In this document: in pieces, positions 10,361 through 22,833 of the stretch
Numbering within the stretch: the stretch's first letter is position 1
Layout: each line of letters starts with the position of its first letter
Assembly: GCA_013365365.1 (NCBI GenBank)
Contig: JABVXU010000025.1
Coordinates: 248,001-312,000 of the forward strand
DNA length: 64,000 nucleotides
Direction of reading: 5' to 3'
From: Cruorifilaria tuberocauda
Lineage: Eukaryota; Nematoda; Chromadorea; Rhabditida; Onchocercidae
Notes under the pieces: model-generated
The model's input: only the letters and a program-made list of their open reading frames with translations
What the model was told of the DNA's origin: nothing
The model's database searches: none
Position numbers and translations under genes: made by a program

Positions 10361-13300
10361 TTCTATAACAAGGGATTAATTTTCAATTTAATTAATTTAT
10401 ATTTAAATCATCGAATTAATAAAAAATTAATTCAGTTTTGAAATCAAGCTCAAACAAACTTTTATTTAAACAAAAGCTATTATCAAATCAATCTAAATTT
10501 GAAATATAAATGCACCCTACTAGCAGAAAAAATAAACTAGAACTTCGGTACGAAATGAGAATCAGAGTGTTTTTCCTCAATAAAAGCATATTTGGTCTAA
10601 ATTTTATAGCTAAACGTTTTTCTCACAGAGGAAAGAAGTCAGTAATTAAATTCAAACTTTAAATGCATAAAAATCTCTTTCAGACACAAACTGAACTGAA
10701 AATGAGACCCAAATTTTAAATTCCTCAGTTCAGTTACAATTTTAATTTCAAATACTACCTACGGAATGAGGAAATAGTGAAGACTTGACGAGAAATATGA
10801 AATGAAAAGTTGAAGAGAAATATGAAATGAAAGAAATGTAAACTGATATTCAAAACTCTATCTCGAAAAAAAACGCCAGGATGCAACTTGCCAGCGATAT
10901 ATTTACCATTAAATTTTGACCTGGGAAGAAAGAATTGCGTAGTGTCATATATCTAGTTAGTGGAGTGAAGAGTTCGAGCACTGTACTGGTGTGGAATATT
11001 TCCCGAGTCGAAATGCTTTGTGTCGGGAGGAGTGGGAGTTCTTTTGGAAAGACTGTAAGCTTTTCTTGATGGAAGACGACGATCTCCGGAAATTTCAAGT
11101 AACAAAGTTTCTCAAGTACTGAAAAATGATTCAGTAAGACTCCAATTTTGTTCGCTTTAAAAATTAACTGGGAACGGATGATATGATGAATGCAATAAAA
11201 GTATGAGGAATTTATTCTTGTTTTCTAAGAACTAAATTTATCCATGGCTTAAGGCTCCGTCGGGGAAAAACATATCAACAATAAATGCTCTCTGAGACAG
11301 GAAAATATTTTTTCGCCAACATTGAGAGATATCAATAGATAGATATTCGTAAGCAGTGCTCTTCTCATCCTTAAGCATTTTTTTTTTAATTTTTTACCGA
11401 AAGTACGATCAAGGCTATATGAGAAGTATTTAATTCGACCTGTTGGTTAGAGATAAATAATAAGAGGAAATGGTTTGCGAACGCAGCCTTTGGGTTTTTT
11501 TAGATACTCATAACATTGGATGGATTTGTTTCCGAACTCGTAATGTTTGCAAGGGCACTGCAGCACAAATCCGTTCTTTTGTTTCAGTTGAAACGCCATA
11601 GCTTTTACTTTTAGTCTCTTCCAACTTTTTCCTAAAATTAACAGTTTATATTATCAGTGTCGCAAGCAGGAACGGTTGACAAATTTACGAAATTTATAGG
11701 CGGGCAATATCGGAAATAAAATCAAGAAAGAGACTTTCATATTTTGTACCAATGTCATCTTTGTTTTATTACATATCCCGAGTAATTGGTGTCATTTGGA
11801 TAAGACGGTAAGAAATCAAAGTTTATTGTAATGCTGATGCCAGTGAGGTGTTTTATGCATGTATTACAGTACTGACACACTATTTTAGGCTTATATAGCA
11901 AATTCATCACAAATTTACACTAAATACGAACCATTAAACATACAAAAGAAATACAAACAGACACATACGTAATTATTTGTATATCTTCGTAGATTTGATA
12001 GTCGAAGAAAATTAATTAGAATGTCGGTGATTAAATGCATACTGAATATCATTATTCTCTAATAGTTTCACACTATTTAAAATTTAATATCAATACGAGA
12101 TGAAAACTTAATAAGAAATAGATGGCAATACATGCAATATATACAAGCATAGTATCGCACAGGTGTGTGTGCGTGTACAGGTAGATAGGTGGTAGGTGTA
12201 GCTGCAGGCTGCAGCGGTTGATTGTTATCAGATTATAAAAAGAGCACAAGCAAACAATGTTCGTCTTCGTTATTGCTTACTTGTTGTTCTTTCTTTTCAC
12301 TTTTCCTTTCCATTGTTATTTTTCTTTTTTTTTGCATAAAATTTTCATGCAATGAGAAGGACTGAAATGTAAAATTGTAGCTATTTCAGTTTCAATTCTC
12401 CTACAGCAATAGCCGACGAGTGATGACAATAATGTTAATATTAATAGTGCTAGGGATAATAGCGATAGTCACGGTGATAATGATAGTAATGATGACGATA
12501 ATGTTATAAATGATAATGACGACGGTAATGGTCATAATAGTAATTATGACAGCAGTGATAAGGACGACAGTAGAAATAACACAATGATGATGGGAGATGA
12601 TAGAAATAGTAGTGACAACAATGGTAACATTAATTATATTCATTATAACGATGATAATAATAAGGATGGTGTTAGGCTGAAATAGAAAAAATAGGAAGAA
12701 ACGAAAAATTAATCAGTATTCCACTACTTGATTGCAGTTTTTGATCTTACAGCTTTGAGAATGATAAGGATTCTATGATTTAAGCTAAATGTATTGCCTT
12801 TTTCTGAAAACCAATGTTCATATAAACCATTCATTTAATTGCATCTGTTCTTATTTTACCCTTGAGACTAAAAAATCAATTTAAATTAAATTAATAACTA
12901 TTGGAATTTTGAATGAATTCGATTTAGATGTTTGTTAAGTTAGTAATCTCATGAATCCCTCTAAGAGTCTTTTGCTAATATTTATTTAAATTATTTGATC
13001 TATGGTGAACAAGTGGGAAAAATTGAATTAGGTAACTTTCCTACCTCTTATGCACTGTTTTTTTACACGATTAAATTATTTTATAAGTTGCTAAAAAAAT
13101 TTTATCAAAAAAGAAGAAAAATAAGGAATTGAATATCTGCTGGAACAGTTAGACAGGAAGGAAAATTTGAAAACAAAGAATAAATATTAAATGGAAGGAT
13201 GCAAAAATGCGAGCAAAATTTAAAGATGTCACAATTTTAATTTTATCAATAGAAATCTTTCGTTGAAGTCCATTTTCATTACACTTGCTAGACAGACGTA

Positions 13301-16300
13301 AATAGCCGACATATATATTTGTATTGATTACAAAACTTGAAACATTCAGAATATAATAATGATGACAAATTGGAAGGAAGAATTCCAGAAAAGCGATTAT
13401 AATTATATAACACAATTTTCTCCTTATAGATTTTGAGTTATTAAATTACAAGGAGATATTCATTCAACTGGTTCTTTCTTGTCTATATTTTTCACATATT
13501 CAAACAAAATATCTTTTTTCCACTTTTATGTGCGTTTTTTCAGCCAATTTAGATTAAATCGATTATCTTTTAGTCGGATTTGTTGTTGCTTATTTATTTC
13601 ACTTACATAATTACACCATTAATTTCACATACCCTTCCCTGCGTGATCAGAATTGTTGATAGAAGATGTATTTGAAATTTTACGCTGAATAATATCTGTA
13701 TGATGCGAAATTTGCTTGCTTAGATCTATTTCACAGATATGGTACCATTGTTTGTTTCATGCAATGCAAATTTGCTAGTTTCAAAAGGGAAAAATTCTGA
13801 ACCGAAGAATTCGAGAAAAATTTTTTCATGTTGCAAATTTTCGAAATTTTTTTTAACTTATTACGGAACTCTCAGACATCCTTAATTTCACTGTATTTTA
13901 TTAGGATTACTTCTCAGAGAGAATGAAGAATTAAACATAGGGTGAAAAAGAAGAGTGACAGTGAAGTAATTTTCTAAAATTGCGAACAGAAAGATATCTG
14001 TTAAAAGAACGGAAAAGCAAAAGAAAACAGAAGTGACAACGCATATATAACATTTCAAACATCAAATAAGTGATAATTTATTGACATCTAACCTTTTACA
14101 TCTGAAACAGTATTAGTCATTTCCCGAAAACTTCAATTTAATACCATTTTTACACGAATTTCTACAGCATCAATTGCTTTTGTCCTTGCCTGTGCCAGAA
14201 TGATTGCTTGAAAAAGCTAAAAATTGACGAATTTCTTTCTGACACAGCTAAATGGTATAAACATCAGCAAATATCATTTGCATAACAATATTCAATAGAC
14301 ATATTTCATTCTTCACGATGAAAAAGAATTGATATTGTTTGTAGTATGAATGAAACGAAGCAAATGTGTATGGATGTACTCAAGAGGGAGCGAGTAAAGG
14401 TTATGGGAAACGAAAAATAATAACCCTAGTTAAAATGTCAATTTGAAAGTGAAATTTCAACTTTTATATTCAAGCTAAACTTTTATATTCAACTTTTACA
14501 TTCAAGCTTTTGTCTCGATGATAATGAGCTCATTTGACCAATCAACGGCAACGTTTCTGAAATATATCACTAGTAATATATCACTTTGGTAACGATTGTA
14601 ATGATTAAGAAATGTGATATCAATAGTTATATTTGAATGATTCATTAACAAGAACAACTCGTCATGTAACATTGACGTTGGAGGAGCATGGAAGGATCAG
14701 TAGGATTATTTAATTTATTACCAATATTTCTATGTTAAATTTAAATTCGTTTCATCTATTGGTGTTTATCGTCCTGATGAAGTTAACGAGTGTAAAATAA
14801 CGGTATAGCAAATTAAAGTTTTTGGCCCTTAAGAACAAAATTAAAGAATATTTAAATTAGATGAAAATCGGAAGTTTTTCACCAAATAAATGTTTACGAC
14901 TGAAATATTCGAGAACATAAAGTTGACCAATTTGTTTTTAATTTTACACGTTGAATCTCAGATTTAATTTTTGAAAATTTCAAAAAATGCGAAAAAGACG
15001 TTCAGGTCGTTTCATTATTCGTTTACCGAAAACCTCAAATCTGAAACTTTAATTTTTACAAAATTTTCAAATAAAATATTTTGTTTTTCCAGTTACATCG
15101 TTGTTCAGTAAGATTTTATCGCATCTGATAAGTTTTTTCATGATAGGAAAAAGTCACAACCAAAAATATTTCTGCTACTGATTTACAAAGCAATTAATTT
15201 GGCATCGAATGTACATGGCATATTTATTCAACGATTTATCATTATTTGTTGATCATATTTATCATTAAAAATCTTTTTTTTCTGCCTTTAATGTCACACG
15301 ACGATTATGCAAAAAATAAGCGTAAATAACCAATTATTAAGTTTGCATGACTTATTTAACTGATAAAATATGCCTTACCAGTTCCCGAAGCATATCATAT
15401 GCTTAAGAGTAAGCAATCATTGCTTCCCTTTTTAATAGAAAAGAAGTTTCTTCTTCCTTTTTCACCTAAATTGACGATTTCAACAATTTTGATCATAAAT
15501 ATGCACATCTAAATCAATAGTGAATTTATGATTCATACATTTTCAATTAAACTTATCTTAGGAATGGAAAATTTTATGGAAGCTTTCTTCATTTAATCAC
15601 TTAGTTAATTCACTTTCATTCCTATATTTCGTTTGTTTCATTGGCAATATCTCAAGGATATTTTATGTCCTTTCCAAATAGCTTCTATTAAAAGGAATCT
15701 AAGTCGAAGAGAGAAAACAGCGTTTTTATCCGAAATTTGCAAATTTCAGATCAATACTTATGGTAAATTCTCTTAAAGGCCTATTTTCATAGTGTTAAAA
15801 GCATTTTTTCTTTTTTAGCAGAAGAGCACTTTTTGTATTCCATTTTCTGATCGAACAAATGGAAAAAGAAAGAATTGAAGGACGTTTCAATTCAAGCTTT
15901 TCCCGTATAAACAGTCAATAGCACCTCTATCTAACTGAAGGGGGGAGAGAAAAGAAATGATATAAAATCTTTTCCGCTTTTTCTTCCGTATTCATTAACG
16001 GATTGCTCATCGTGAAATAAAATAGCATAAAGTGGTTTAAAAATGAGGCGACAATTGGATAGATAATTATTATTACAAGTGATTTTGCTTTTATTCCTCT
16101 TTCTTCCCTAATTCCGTAAAATATTTTCTTGCAGAAAGTATTCAGACAATTAAACTAATTTAAGCACACACGACTATTATCACACGGCCTATTGAAGGTA
16201 TATCACTGGGATTGATAAGCAGTTGAAGTTGAATCTGATTAATGCGATTCGAAATTTTCCCATCTCGACAATATTGGTAGTTGCTTGAATGAAATTCAAC

Positions 16301-16873
16301 TTGGTATTTAAAAAAGACAGCTAGATATATGAATGATAGCCATCTCCGCTTCCTGTGCATGAGCGGCAGAGAATTTTTTGAATTCAGTTTGCGATTTGCT
16401 TGAATCGCCTTGTTTTTTTCAAGTCGCTCTTTCTTTTTCTCTTTCAAATTTCCTTCTCTTTACACTTTTTTCTAGTGAACATTTGAAAACGGAAGAAATC
16501 CGCTGCATTCCAGTTTAATCTTACTAACATTTTTCCATCTGATACGTTTCCCTCACTTTCAGACTGACTTCCTGCTCAGTCAGACATTCATACTTTCAAT
16601 TAGCTGCAATAGGTAAACTGCTTGTTTTACTACTATCCATTAATGCTGAGGCGTGATATTGAAATTAAGTTATTCTGTGGTATGTATTACGCACTAATAA
16701 TTTTTTATCCATTCGTTTCCCTTTTCCAATTTCATCACTTAAGCTCAAAAGAATTCAATCATTCTATTGCTAATTGTATTCGTTCACATCGGATATTCAT
16801 TAGTATTTCATCAGTATTTCTGGATTTTTGTTTGGATTTTGTGAAAGAGAAGTTTTTCAGAAAAATCAAGTGA
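10361..16873. other. Intergenic region without a supported gene
   Basis: About 6.5 kb of AT-rich DNA. An 82-codon minus-strand stretch at 10850-11098 has no family signature. A GAT/AAT-rich low-complexity block covers roughly 12420-12665. Tandem 18-bp units are seen near 10790-10830 and short TTTATATTCAA(G/C) repeats near 14460-14510. Open stretches at 13149-13415 and 16160-16447 look like chance. Confidence 0.45.
12420..12665. repeat. Low-complexity GATAAT/ATGATA-rich block
   Basis: Imperfect repetition of GAT, AAT and AGT triplets over about 250 bases. The translated frames give only Ile/Val/Thr or Asp/Asn runs, so the 80-codon open frame on the minus strand here is a composition artefact. 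Confidence 0.7.
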
Positions 16874-19126
16874 ATGTTGCCCGTCGTCACCTTTTTCATA
16901 CTTGCTCTATGCGACGCAGTATGGGTAATTTTTTCTTTCCACTGCTCTTCTTTGATTTTCATTTTACTTCTTCTGATAAAGTAATTTGAGATCGGTGAAG
17001 AGTACTGGACAACGGTCAGCAATGACGGTTCCTTGCTTGGTGATCGAACCGTTAATGACTTCTTGACATTTCACAATGCTCATCTCAAAGTACCTGCGAG
17101 GAGAGCATACGTCGCCTTTTGGTACATTTATCCTATTCGTTAACACCTTTATTTTGGTTCACCTAAGGAGTTGGGGAATTCCTAAATATAGTACACTATC
17201 TATACTTTCATAATATAAAATACTATATCTAGGGTGATGTATGATGAACTTGGTCATTATGAAACATTCGGACATGCATATTTGGTTCAAAACGGAGTTT
17301 GTGCTAGTTTCCTGGATCGTCATCATCAGGTCAAAACGATCTGCGGGGGTTTCCGTGTACTCTCCAGAAGTAACGGCAATGGAAATATAGCGTAATGTTG
17401 AAAAATTATATTGTTTTCTGAAGTATCAACAGAATTTTCAGTTGATATTCAATTTTTGCTGCCTCTGGGAGAAATAAATGATCAAAAGCTCGAGAATTTT
17501 TCCGTTTCTCATCTGTAAATGTTTTAAAGGTTTACAGTAGGGGAGAAATATGTTTCAAATGGAGTAAAACTGCAAACTAATTCAAATTCCATAAGTAATC
17601 GATGCAAGATAAAAATTCGAACTCTCTGCTTATGAATGAGTTCTCTTGGCCACTATATCGAATTTCATTCTCTCTGATTTTTTAGATTTAAATTCGTCCA
17701 AGCAGGGCAAGCTAACATTCACGAAGCACTGGAATATCGCAGCAGACAAGCGGCTAAGATTGTAAGTTGGACAAATAATGAAGTGTGGTACGGTAGTGCT
17801 TGCATGAAGGAAGCATTTGCCGAAGGTATCGATTATGCAAATGAATATGTTAAGGTAAATAATGGAGAACGGGTAATCGATTTATGTCCATTAGAATATT
17901 TGAGCTATACATCAAGTCTCATCATTGTCAGTAGTAGAGAGAGCAGGTGAGGATGACAATAAAATTGAAAAATTTATATCAGGCATTAGAAAGTTCCAAT
18001 GGAACATCATTTTTTAAATTAAGTTGTAGAATTTTTCGCCAGTGTCAGCCATGCTGTCTAATTTCAGCATTAATTCATCATCTAATTAAAAGCTGGCGAA
18101 GCGCTTGAGATATTTCATAAATTTCATTTTCGAGAATTGCAAGCAATGCTTGTCGTTTATTCTTCATTCCTTTAAAATGGAAGAAAATGGAATTCTGTTC
18201 GGATATAAAAAGATATAAAAAATGATTTAGAAATTCTTTAATTTTATTTGTTGAATTAAAATTTTTAAATATCATTTCTAATTCAATGATATTGTTTAAA
18301 CTTTCCAGTGGAATGCTTCTTTACTTCTTTCTTAGAAATATATTCAAGCAATTGCTTCTGAACGTTATATTCATGCTGCATTAATTTACAGATATCGTAT
18401 GTCGACGATCCTTTTTTCTATCAACAGAATGTGTATATTCTTGTGAGCTGCAATCCGGATGACCCGGAAGCCGGAAAGTCACAATATTATACATATTATC
18501 ATATACCAAAAGAAGAGTACCAATTATTTTGTTTGTACATAATAATTTGTGAAAACAGATTGAGAAGTCGACTTATTCAATTATTTAGTGTGTCAAAGCT
18601 TATGAGTAAAGATAATGATTTCAAGCCTTAAGTTACTATTAGTCAATATCACCTTTCATTTTGATTATCATTGATTCGAATCAATTACCGATTTAGCGGA
18701 TTATCAGAACGGTAGCTTTTTTACAGCCTACAGCAGGACAGCGAGTTGTAATACGTGTCATGCTTTCTCGATTCCCGTTTCAAATCAAAATTTATCCTGT
18801 AAGACTACCGACTATAGAAAAGTTAACGCGATTCCTTCTAATACTGACCTGAATATTTGCTGCCATTCGATACCTTTTTTAGAGTGGATCGCAGTCAGCA
18901 GTTATGGTTTGATCAACAGCATCAGAGAATCCTACGTCACAAACAACAGTTAAATGAACAACAAATAAAACGTCGACTACAAAATCATGGAAATGAAGAA
19001 CAACTCAGATATGGATTGCGGCAGTATCAACAAAGATATCAAACGGCAAATGAACAGCAACAATTCTCAAAGGATGATGAACCCGTTGAAAAATGGAAAT
19101 TTTATCATTACTCCCGACGACTTTAA
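16874..19126 (+). CDS. Unrecognised secreted protein, 3' end uncertain
   Basis: Starts with a clear signal peptide, MLPVVTFFILALCDAVW (exon 16874-16924). Well-phased exons follow: 16991-17121, 17233-17391, 17686-17854 and one from 18428. Recognisable stretches are DFLTFHNAHLKVPARRAYVAF, MYDELGHYETFGHAY, a Cys-containing segment around VKTICGGFRVLS, and VSWTNNEVWYGSACMKEAF. I do not recognise the family; it is probably nematode-specific. From 18428 (NVYILVSCNPDDPEAGKS) the model is unsure. A phase-1 donor at 18530 or 18603 can join an exon at 18727. That exon either reads through as a Cys-rich tail to a stop ending at 18953, or splices at 18798 to 18885 and continues as a Gln/Arg-rich tail to 19126. 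The acceptor at 16991 (TTTGAG) is weak. The signal peptide and extracellular-type cysteines imply secretion. Confidence 0.55.
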
Positions 19127-20378
19127 TTTCGTTGATAGAATAGTTTCATTTTTCCAATCACTCTAATATTTACCGCCTTAAGAAGATATGCGCATTTTGA
19201 TAGATCCGCCACTATAGCTTGTGTACGCTTGCGCCACTTTAAGGTTATTATCATTTTTAATAGAAAGGCAAAAACGTGACATAAACTTTCTTGATTATAC
19301 TTGAAATAATATCCTGTTCTTTGTTGACCAGCAATGCGTGGCCACAAATAATCAATTTGTCTGTGACATCAGTCAACGCCTCATGCATTTCATTCCATTC
19401 TGATAGCAATTGCCAGCCTATCAGGTCGTTTAGCTCATTCGTTATGTGATCAATTCAACTGATAACATGATAACAACAACTGACAACATGTTCAACTGAT
19501 AACTCAGTCAACTTTTAATGCAATTCATAATTGTTTATCCCACGCGAATGCTCTGTGATAAACAATGGAGTATTTTGCCGGCATTTCTAATGAATAGGTG
19601 AATCGTTGGAAATTCTTAGAGTCAGTAATTTATTAATATGTAGCAGTTGTTCTGTTTTTCTGTAATTTGATTATTTTGATGGTATGGCGTTTGAGAGTAT
19701 AGTATTTTGATCTAATTTTGCTGAGATTTTTATCAGGCTAATTGTTTCTTCTATCTCGAATTATATCAACTGAATTTTGTTTCCATGTGAACTATCTCTT
19801 ATTGCATTGCATGAAACAATTTGCAATTTTTTCATTTTTATTCAAGTGATAATCTTAATTGCTCTCATGAACTGTATCTTATCGTCATCTTTTATGAAAA
19901 ATACTTCGTCATGACAATCCCATTGTTTCCAGAATTCACTTAACTGCCATTATTTGTTGATAATAAATTGAGAATAGCGATGCTTCAATTCAAGCAAAAA
20001 AATTCATTTAAATACACATATATGTTATTTCAATCTTTCTTCCAGCAATTCTTATTTTTGTTTCAATATTTTTGGACTCAAAATAAATCATTTTGCGAGT
20101 CCTTCGAGGCATCACTATGTTATCATGCAAACATATATGTACATCACTGCCCTAAATCATTTTATCATTCCCGCTCATAATATGCATAACTGCCTGAAAT
20201 GATTTTGTCAATTTCCATTCACATATAACTATCTTAAATCATTTTGATGTCATTATCCGCTGGAAATAAATAAAGTCACTTAGAACGCTAGTTTCACAGC
20301 TCATTCACGTAAAAGAACAAGTGAGACGAACGATAGATTTTGTTAATGTTCAGATAATTTATTCGCACCTCAATAAAG
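19127..20378. other. Intergenic region
   Basis: AT-rich sequence between the secreted-protein gene and the SMAD relic. No exon-like segment or RNA gene is recognisable. Short repeats of CAACTGATAAC-like sequence occur near 19450-19510. Confidence 0.4.
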
Positions 20379-20640
20379 GATGATCAATAACAGAAACGAC
20401 TTCATTCAAATCATTGAATAAATTGAAACATCTATTCGGATGATTCCTATTTGTCGAAAAATAGTTTTCAGACACCAGTATGCTAAAGAGCATTCCTTGA
20501 TGAATTAATTCCTTCACAACTCGAATGATACCTCCTCTCCGAACATCTGGTGAATCATGAAGGGAGTGTCATACATCCACTATTCTTTTTTCTTCTGGGA
20601 ATAACAATGTGAGCAAACTCAATAACTCACGTCAACTTAT
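20379..20640 (-). pseudogene. Decayed copy of two I-SMAD linker exons
   Basis: Colinear with 24861-25175 inside the SMAD gene, same orientation. The shared blocks include TGATCAATAACAGAAACG, CATTCAA, the small-exon coding block with pattern D-x-P-x-V-x-R-G, and flanking intron sequence around AATAACTCA. The copy is disabled. The acceptor of the small exon reads TTCAT instead of TTCAG, and the acceptor of the next exon reads TTTCGAC instead of TTTTCAG. That exon's GTAAGT donor is also lost, and in-frame stops are present. No MH1 or MH2 counterpart was found around it, so only an internal piece survives. Confidence 0.7.
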
Positions 20641-22833
20641 CCTTCTCTGCTACTTGGATTCGCCATTTAGATGAAGAAAGTTAATCAAAATCGATGGCAT
20701 ATTAAACAATGACATTGATCGATTCAATAATTTTCATAATTCATCTTTTCTATACTTTTAAATTAATTTTGAAGTTGAATAAACTGATTTCCTTCCAGAA
20801 TTTCAACTTCAGAATTTTATTTTCACATCAGTTGCTATCCATCAAATATTTATAATTGATGTGAGTTTCACGTCAAATCATTTGACATTACTACCACAAT
20901 GCGATTTATTATTACGATATCTAAGCTGTTTTTCCGGAAATTAATTCCATGAATCATTTAAATAAGGAATTTTCTACCATTGCAGAATTCAGGTTAGCCC
21001 AGCTCAAAACAGTTGCTTACATGCAAGAATAAAACTTCAGAATTTGAAAATTAACAGCAAAGCTAAAATATATAAATTTGAAGAAAAAAAACAATTGAGA
21101 AGATTTAATAAAAAGCAAAATATTCGAAAAACGGAACATGAAACAATAATTTCACTGTTTGCTTATATGTCTACGAACTTTCATATAAAATACGATTCAA
21201 CAATTAAGTTTAAACGAAAAAAGCAAAACAAATTAAACTACACAACAAAACTAAATACTGATATGATAACGGAAAAACAGTTCAATAAGTTTGTAAATAC
21301 GGATTAGAGTCAGATGTCGGAATAATCCTTTTCATAAATTTCCGTAAACGATTGAATTTTGCCACGAAATTTCATTTCAAACGAACAAATACTTACTCGC
21401 CGAACAATTAAACTTGAATAGCCTATCTACCTTGATGTTTTGTTTTCAAAAATGTTAGATCATTTCTCATCATCTGTAAATATTTGCCAGATTAAATTTC
21501 GCATTACAACTTGCGAATATGAGAAAAAAGGATTGGTAAAAGTGGTAGCAATGATATCACAAATATCCATATCAATTCCTAACTCAGGAAAAATGGATGA
21601 TTTACTGAAATGAGGAGACTTTGTTCGCTTATCCAAAAAAATACCAAGGTAAGGAACAAAAATTTGCATGCTTGTTGATAAAGCAAAATTCAAATTAAGA
21701 ATGATAAAAAGAGAAGTTAGAACTTGCTATTTCCTGTAACAAACTGTTAGAGATTTGTAAAAGAAAATTGATAATTTTTTGATAAAAGAAAAAGGAATAG
21801 AGAAAAGTATAGAATAATTTAATTAGTTTATCCGTACTTCCAAACATAAAGTTTCAATTTCTCAAAATTTTAAATGTATGAATGAAGTTATCAAACGCAT
21901 CTCTTCTCTATGCATCTATTTAGTTAGATTTTCAAGTAAATTATAGGAAGTGAATGGGATGGAAAATGAAAATCAAACTAAATCTTAAAGCTTTATCAAA
22001 ACATTCTTAATGCAAATAACAAGAGCATCAATGGATGAAATACGTGATCATAGTGGGAATGTTCAAAACAAATCATCTGCAATGACAATTTAGTTCAAAA
22101 ATGAAAAATAAAAGAATAAATTTGAAATTTTAAACAATTTTCAAGAAAAAACTATTGAAAGGTGTGAAGTACTGCAACGGTTAAAATTCTACAATTGCCA
22201 AATTCAAAGAGAAGTTCTTACAACGGTAAGCGATCAATGAAGCTCACAATTTCGCCTTCGATAACTAATTTATCATTTGTTAGGAAACTTAATTTAAATT
22301 AATCTCCTCACAAAATGATCATTTGTTGTCATCGAATCACCAAATGTAAAAACCTCCAGTTATTTCATAAAACGATCAGCTTAAACTGCTGGAACAAATT
22401 CTAATATGGGTTCGAAGTACTTCTTTATGCTTTCGACAGTTTTGAAGACAGAGAGGAATGCAAGAAATATGGATCAGTATCGAAAAACGATTCTTTCCTT
22501 CCTATTCCATGTAACAGAAAGGAAAAGTGAAAGCGATTGACTAGACAAGAGTAAAACTGATTATGAAGAAGAGGAATACAAAGAATTTTTAGAAAAGGAA
22601 ACGAATTATCAACAGACACAAGTAAGCACAGTCTTGAGATCATTTACCTTAAATTTTTGACATGGTAATTTAATTTATTTCAAGCTATTCAGTTATAATT
22701 AACTATCACTTAATCAATAGTTGCAATTATGCAGTCACCATCCTTTTCCTTTCGAGATTCGAAAATCAAACTTTTTTCATGATTTAAAAAATTTATCAAA
22801 CATTCACAGATAAATCCATTCCAATCGATTGCT
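20641..22833. other. Region downstream of the I-SMAD gene, no gene assigned
   Basis: AT-rich. A 77-codon minus-strand open stretch at 21460-21693 (containing SPHFSKSSIFPELGIDMD) looks slightly coding-like but has no recognisable family or splice partner. An 87-codon Lys-rich stretch at 21044-21307 (+) is compositional. Confidence 0.4.

Noticed and set aside
10850..11098. 82-codon minus-strand ORF
   Set aside because: Somewhat protein-like, but no recognisable family or splice neighbours. Part of it coincides with the CCGACACAAA-type palindrome.
12401..12643. 80-codon Ile/Val/Thr-rich ORF (-)
   Set aside because: Produced by a GAT/AAT-type low-complexity tract.
16622..16873. 83-codon ORF directly upstream of the secreted-protein gene
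   Set aside because: Ends just before the real ATG and is not in phase with a usable donor; more likely 5' flanking sequence.
18665..18685. Possible tRNA B-box (GATTCGAATC)
   Set aside because: It is the centre of the palindrome ATTGATTCGAATCAAT. No A-box, acceptor stem or anticodon arm can be fitted.
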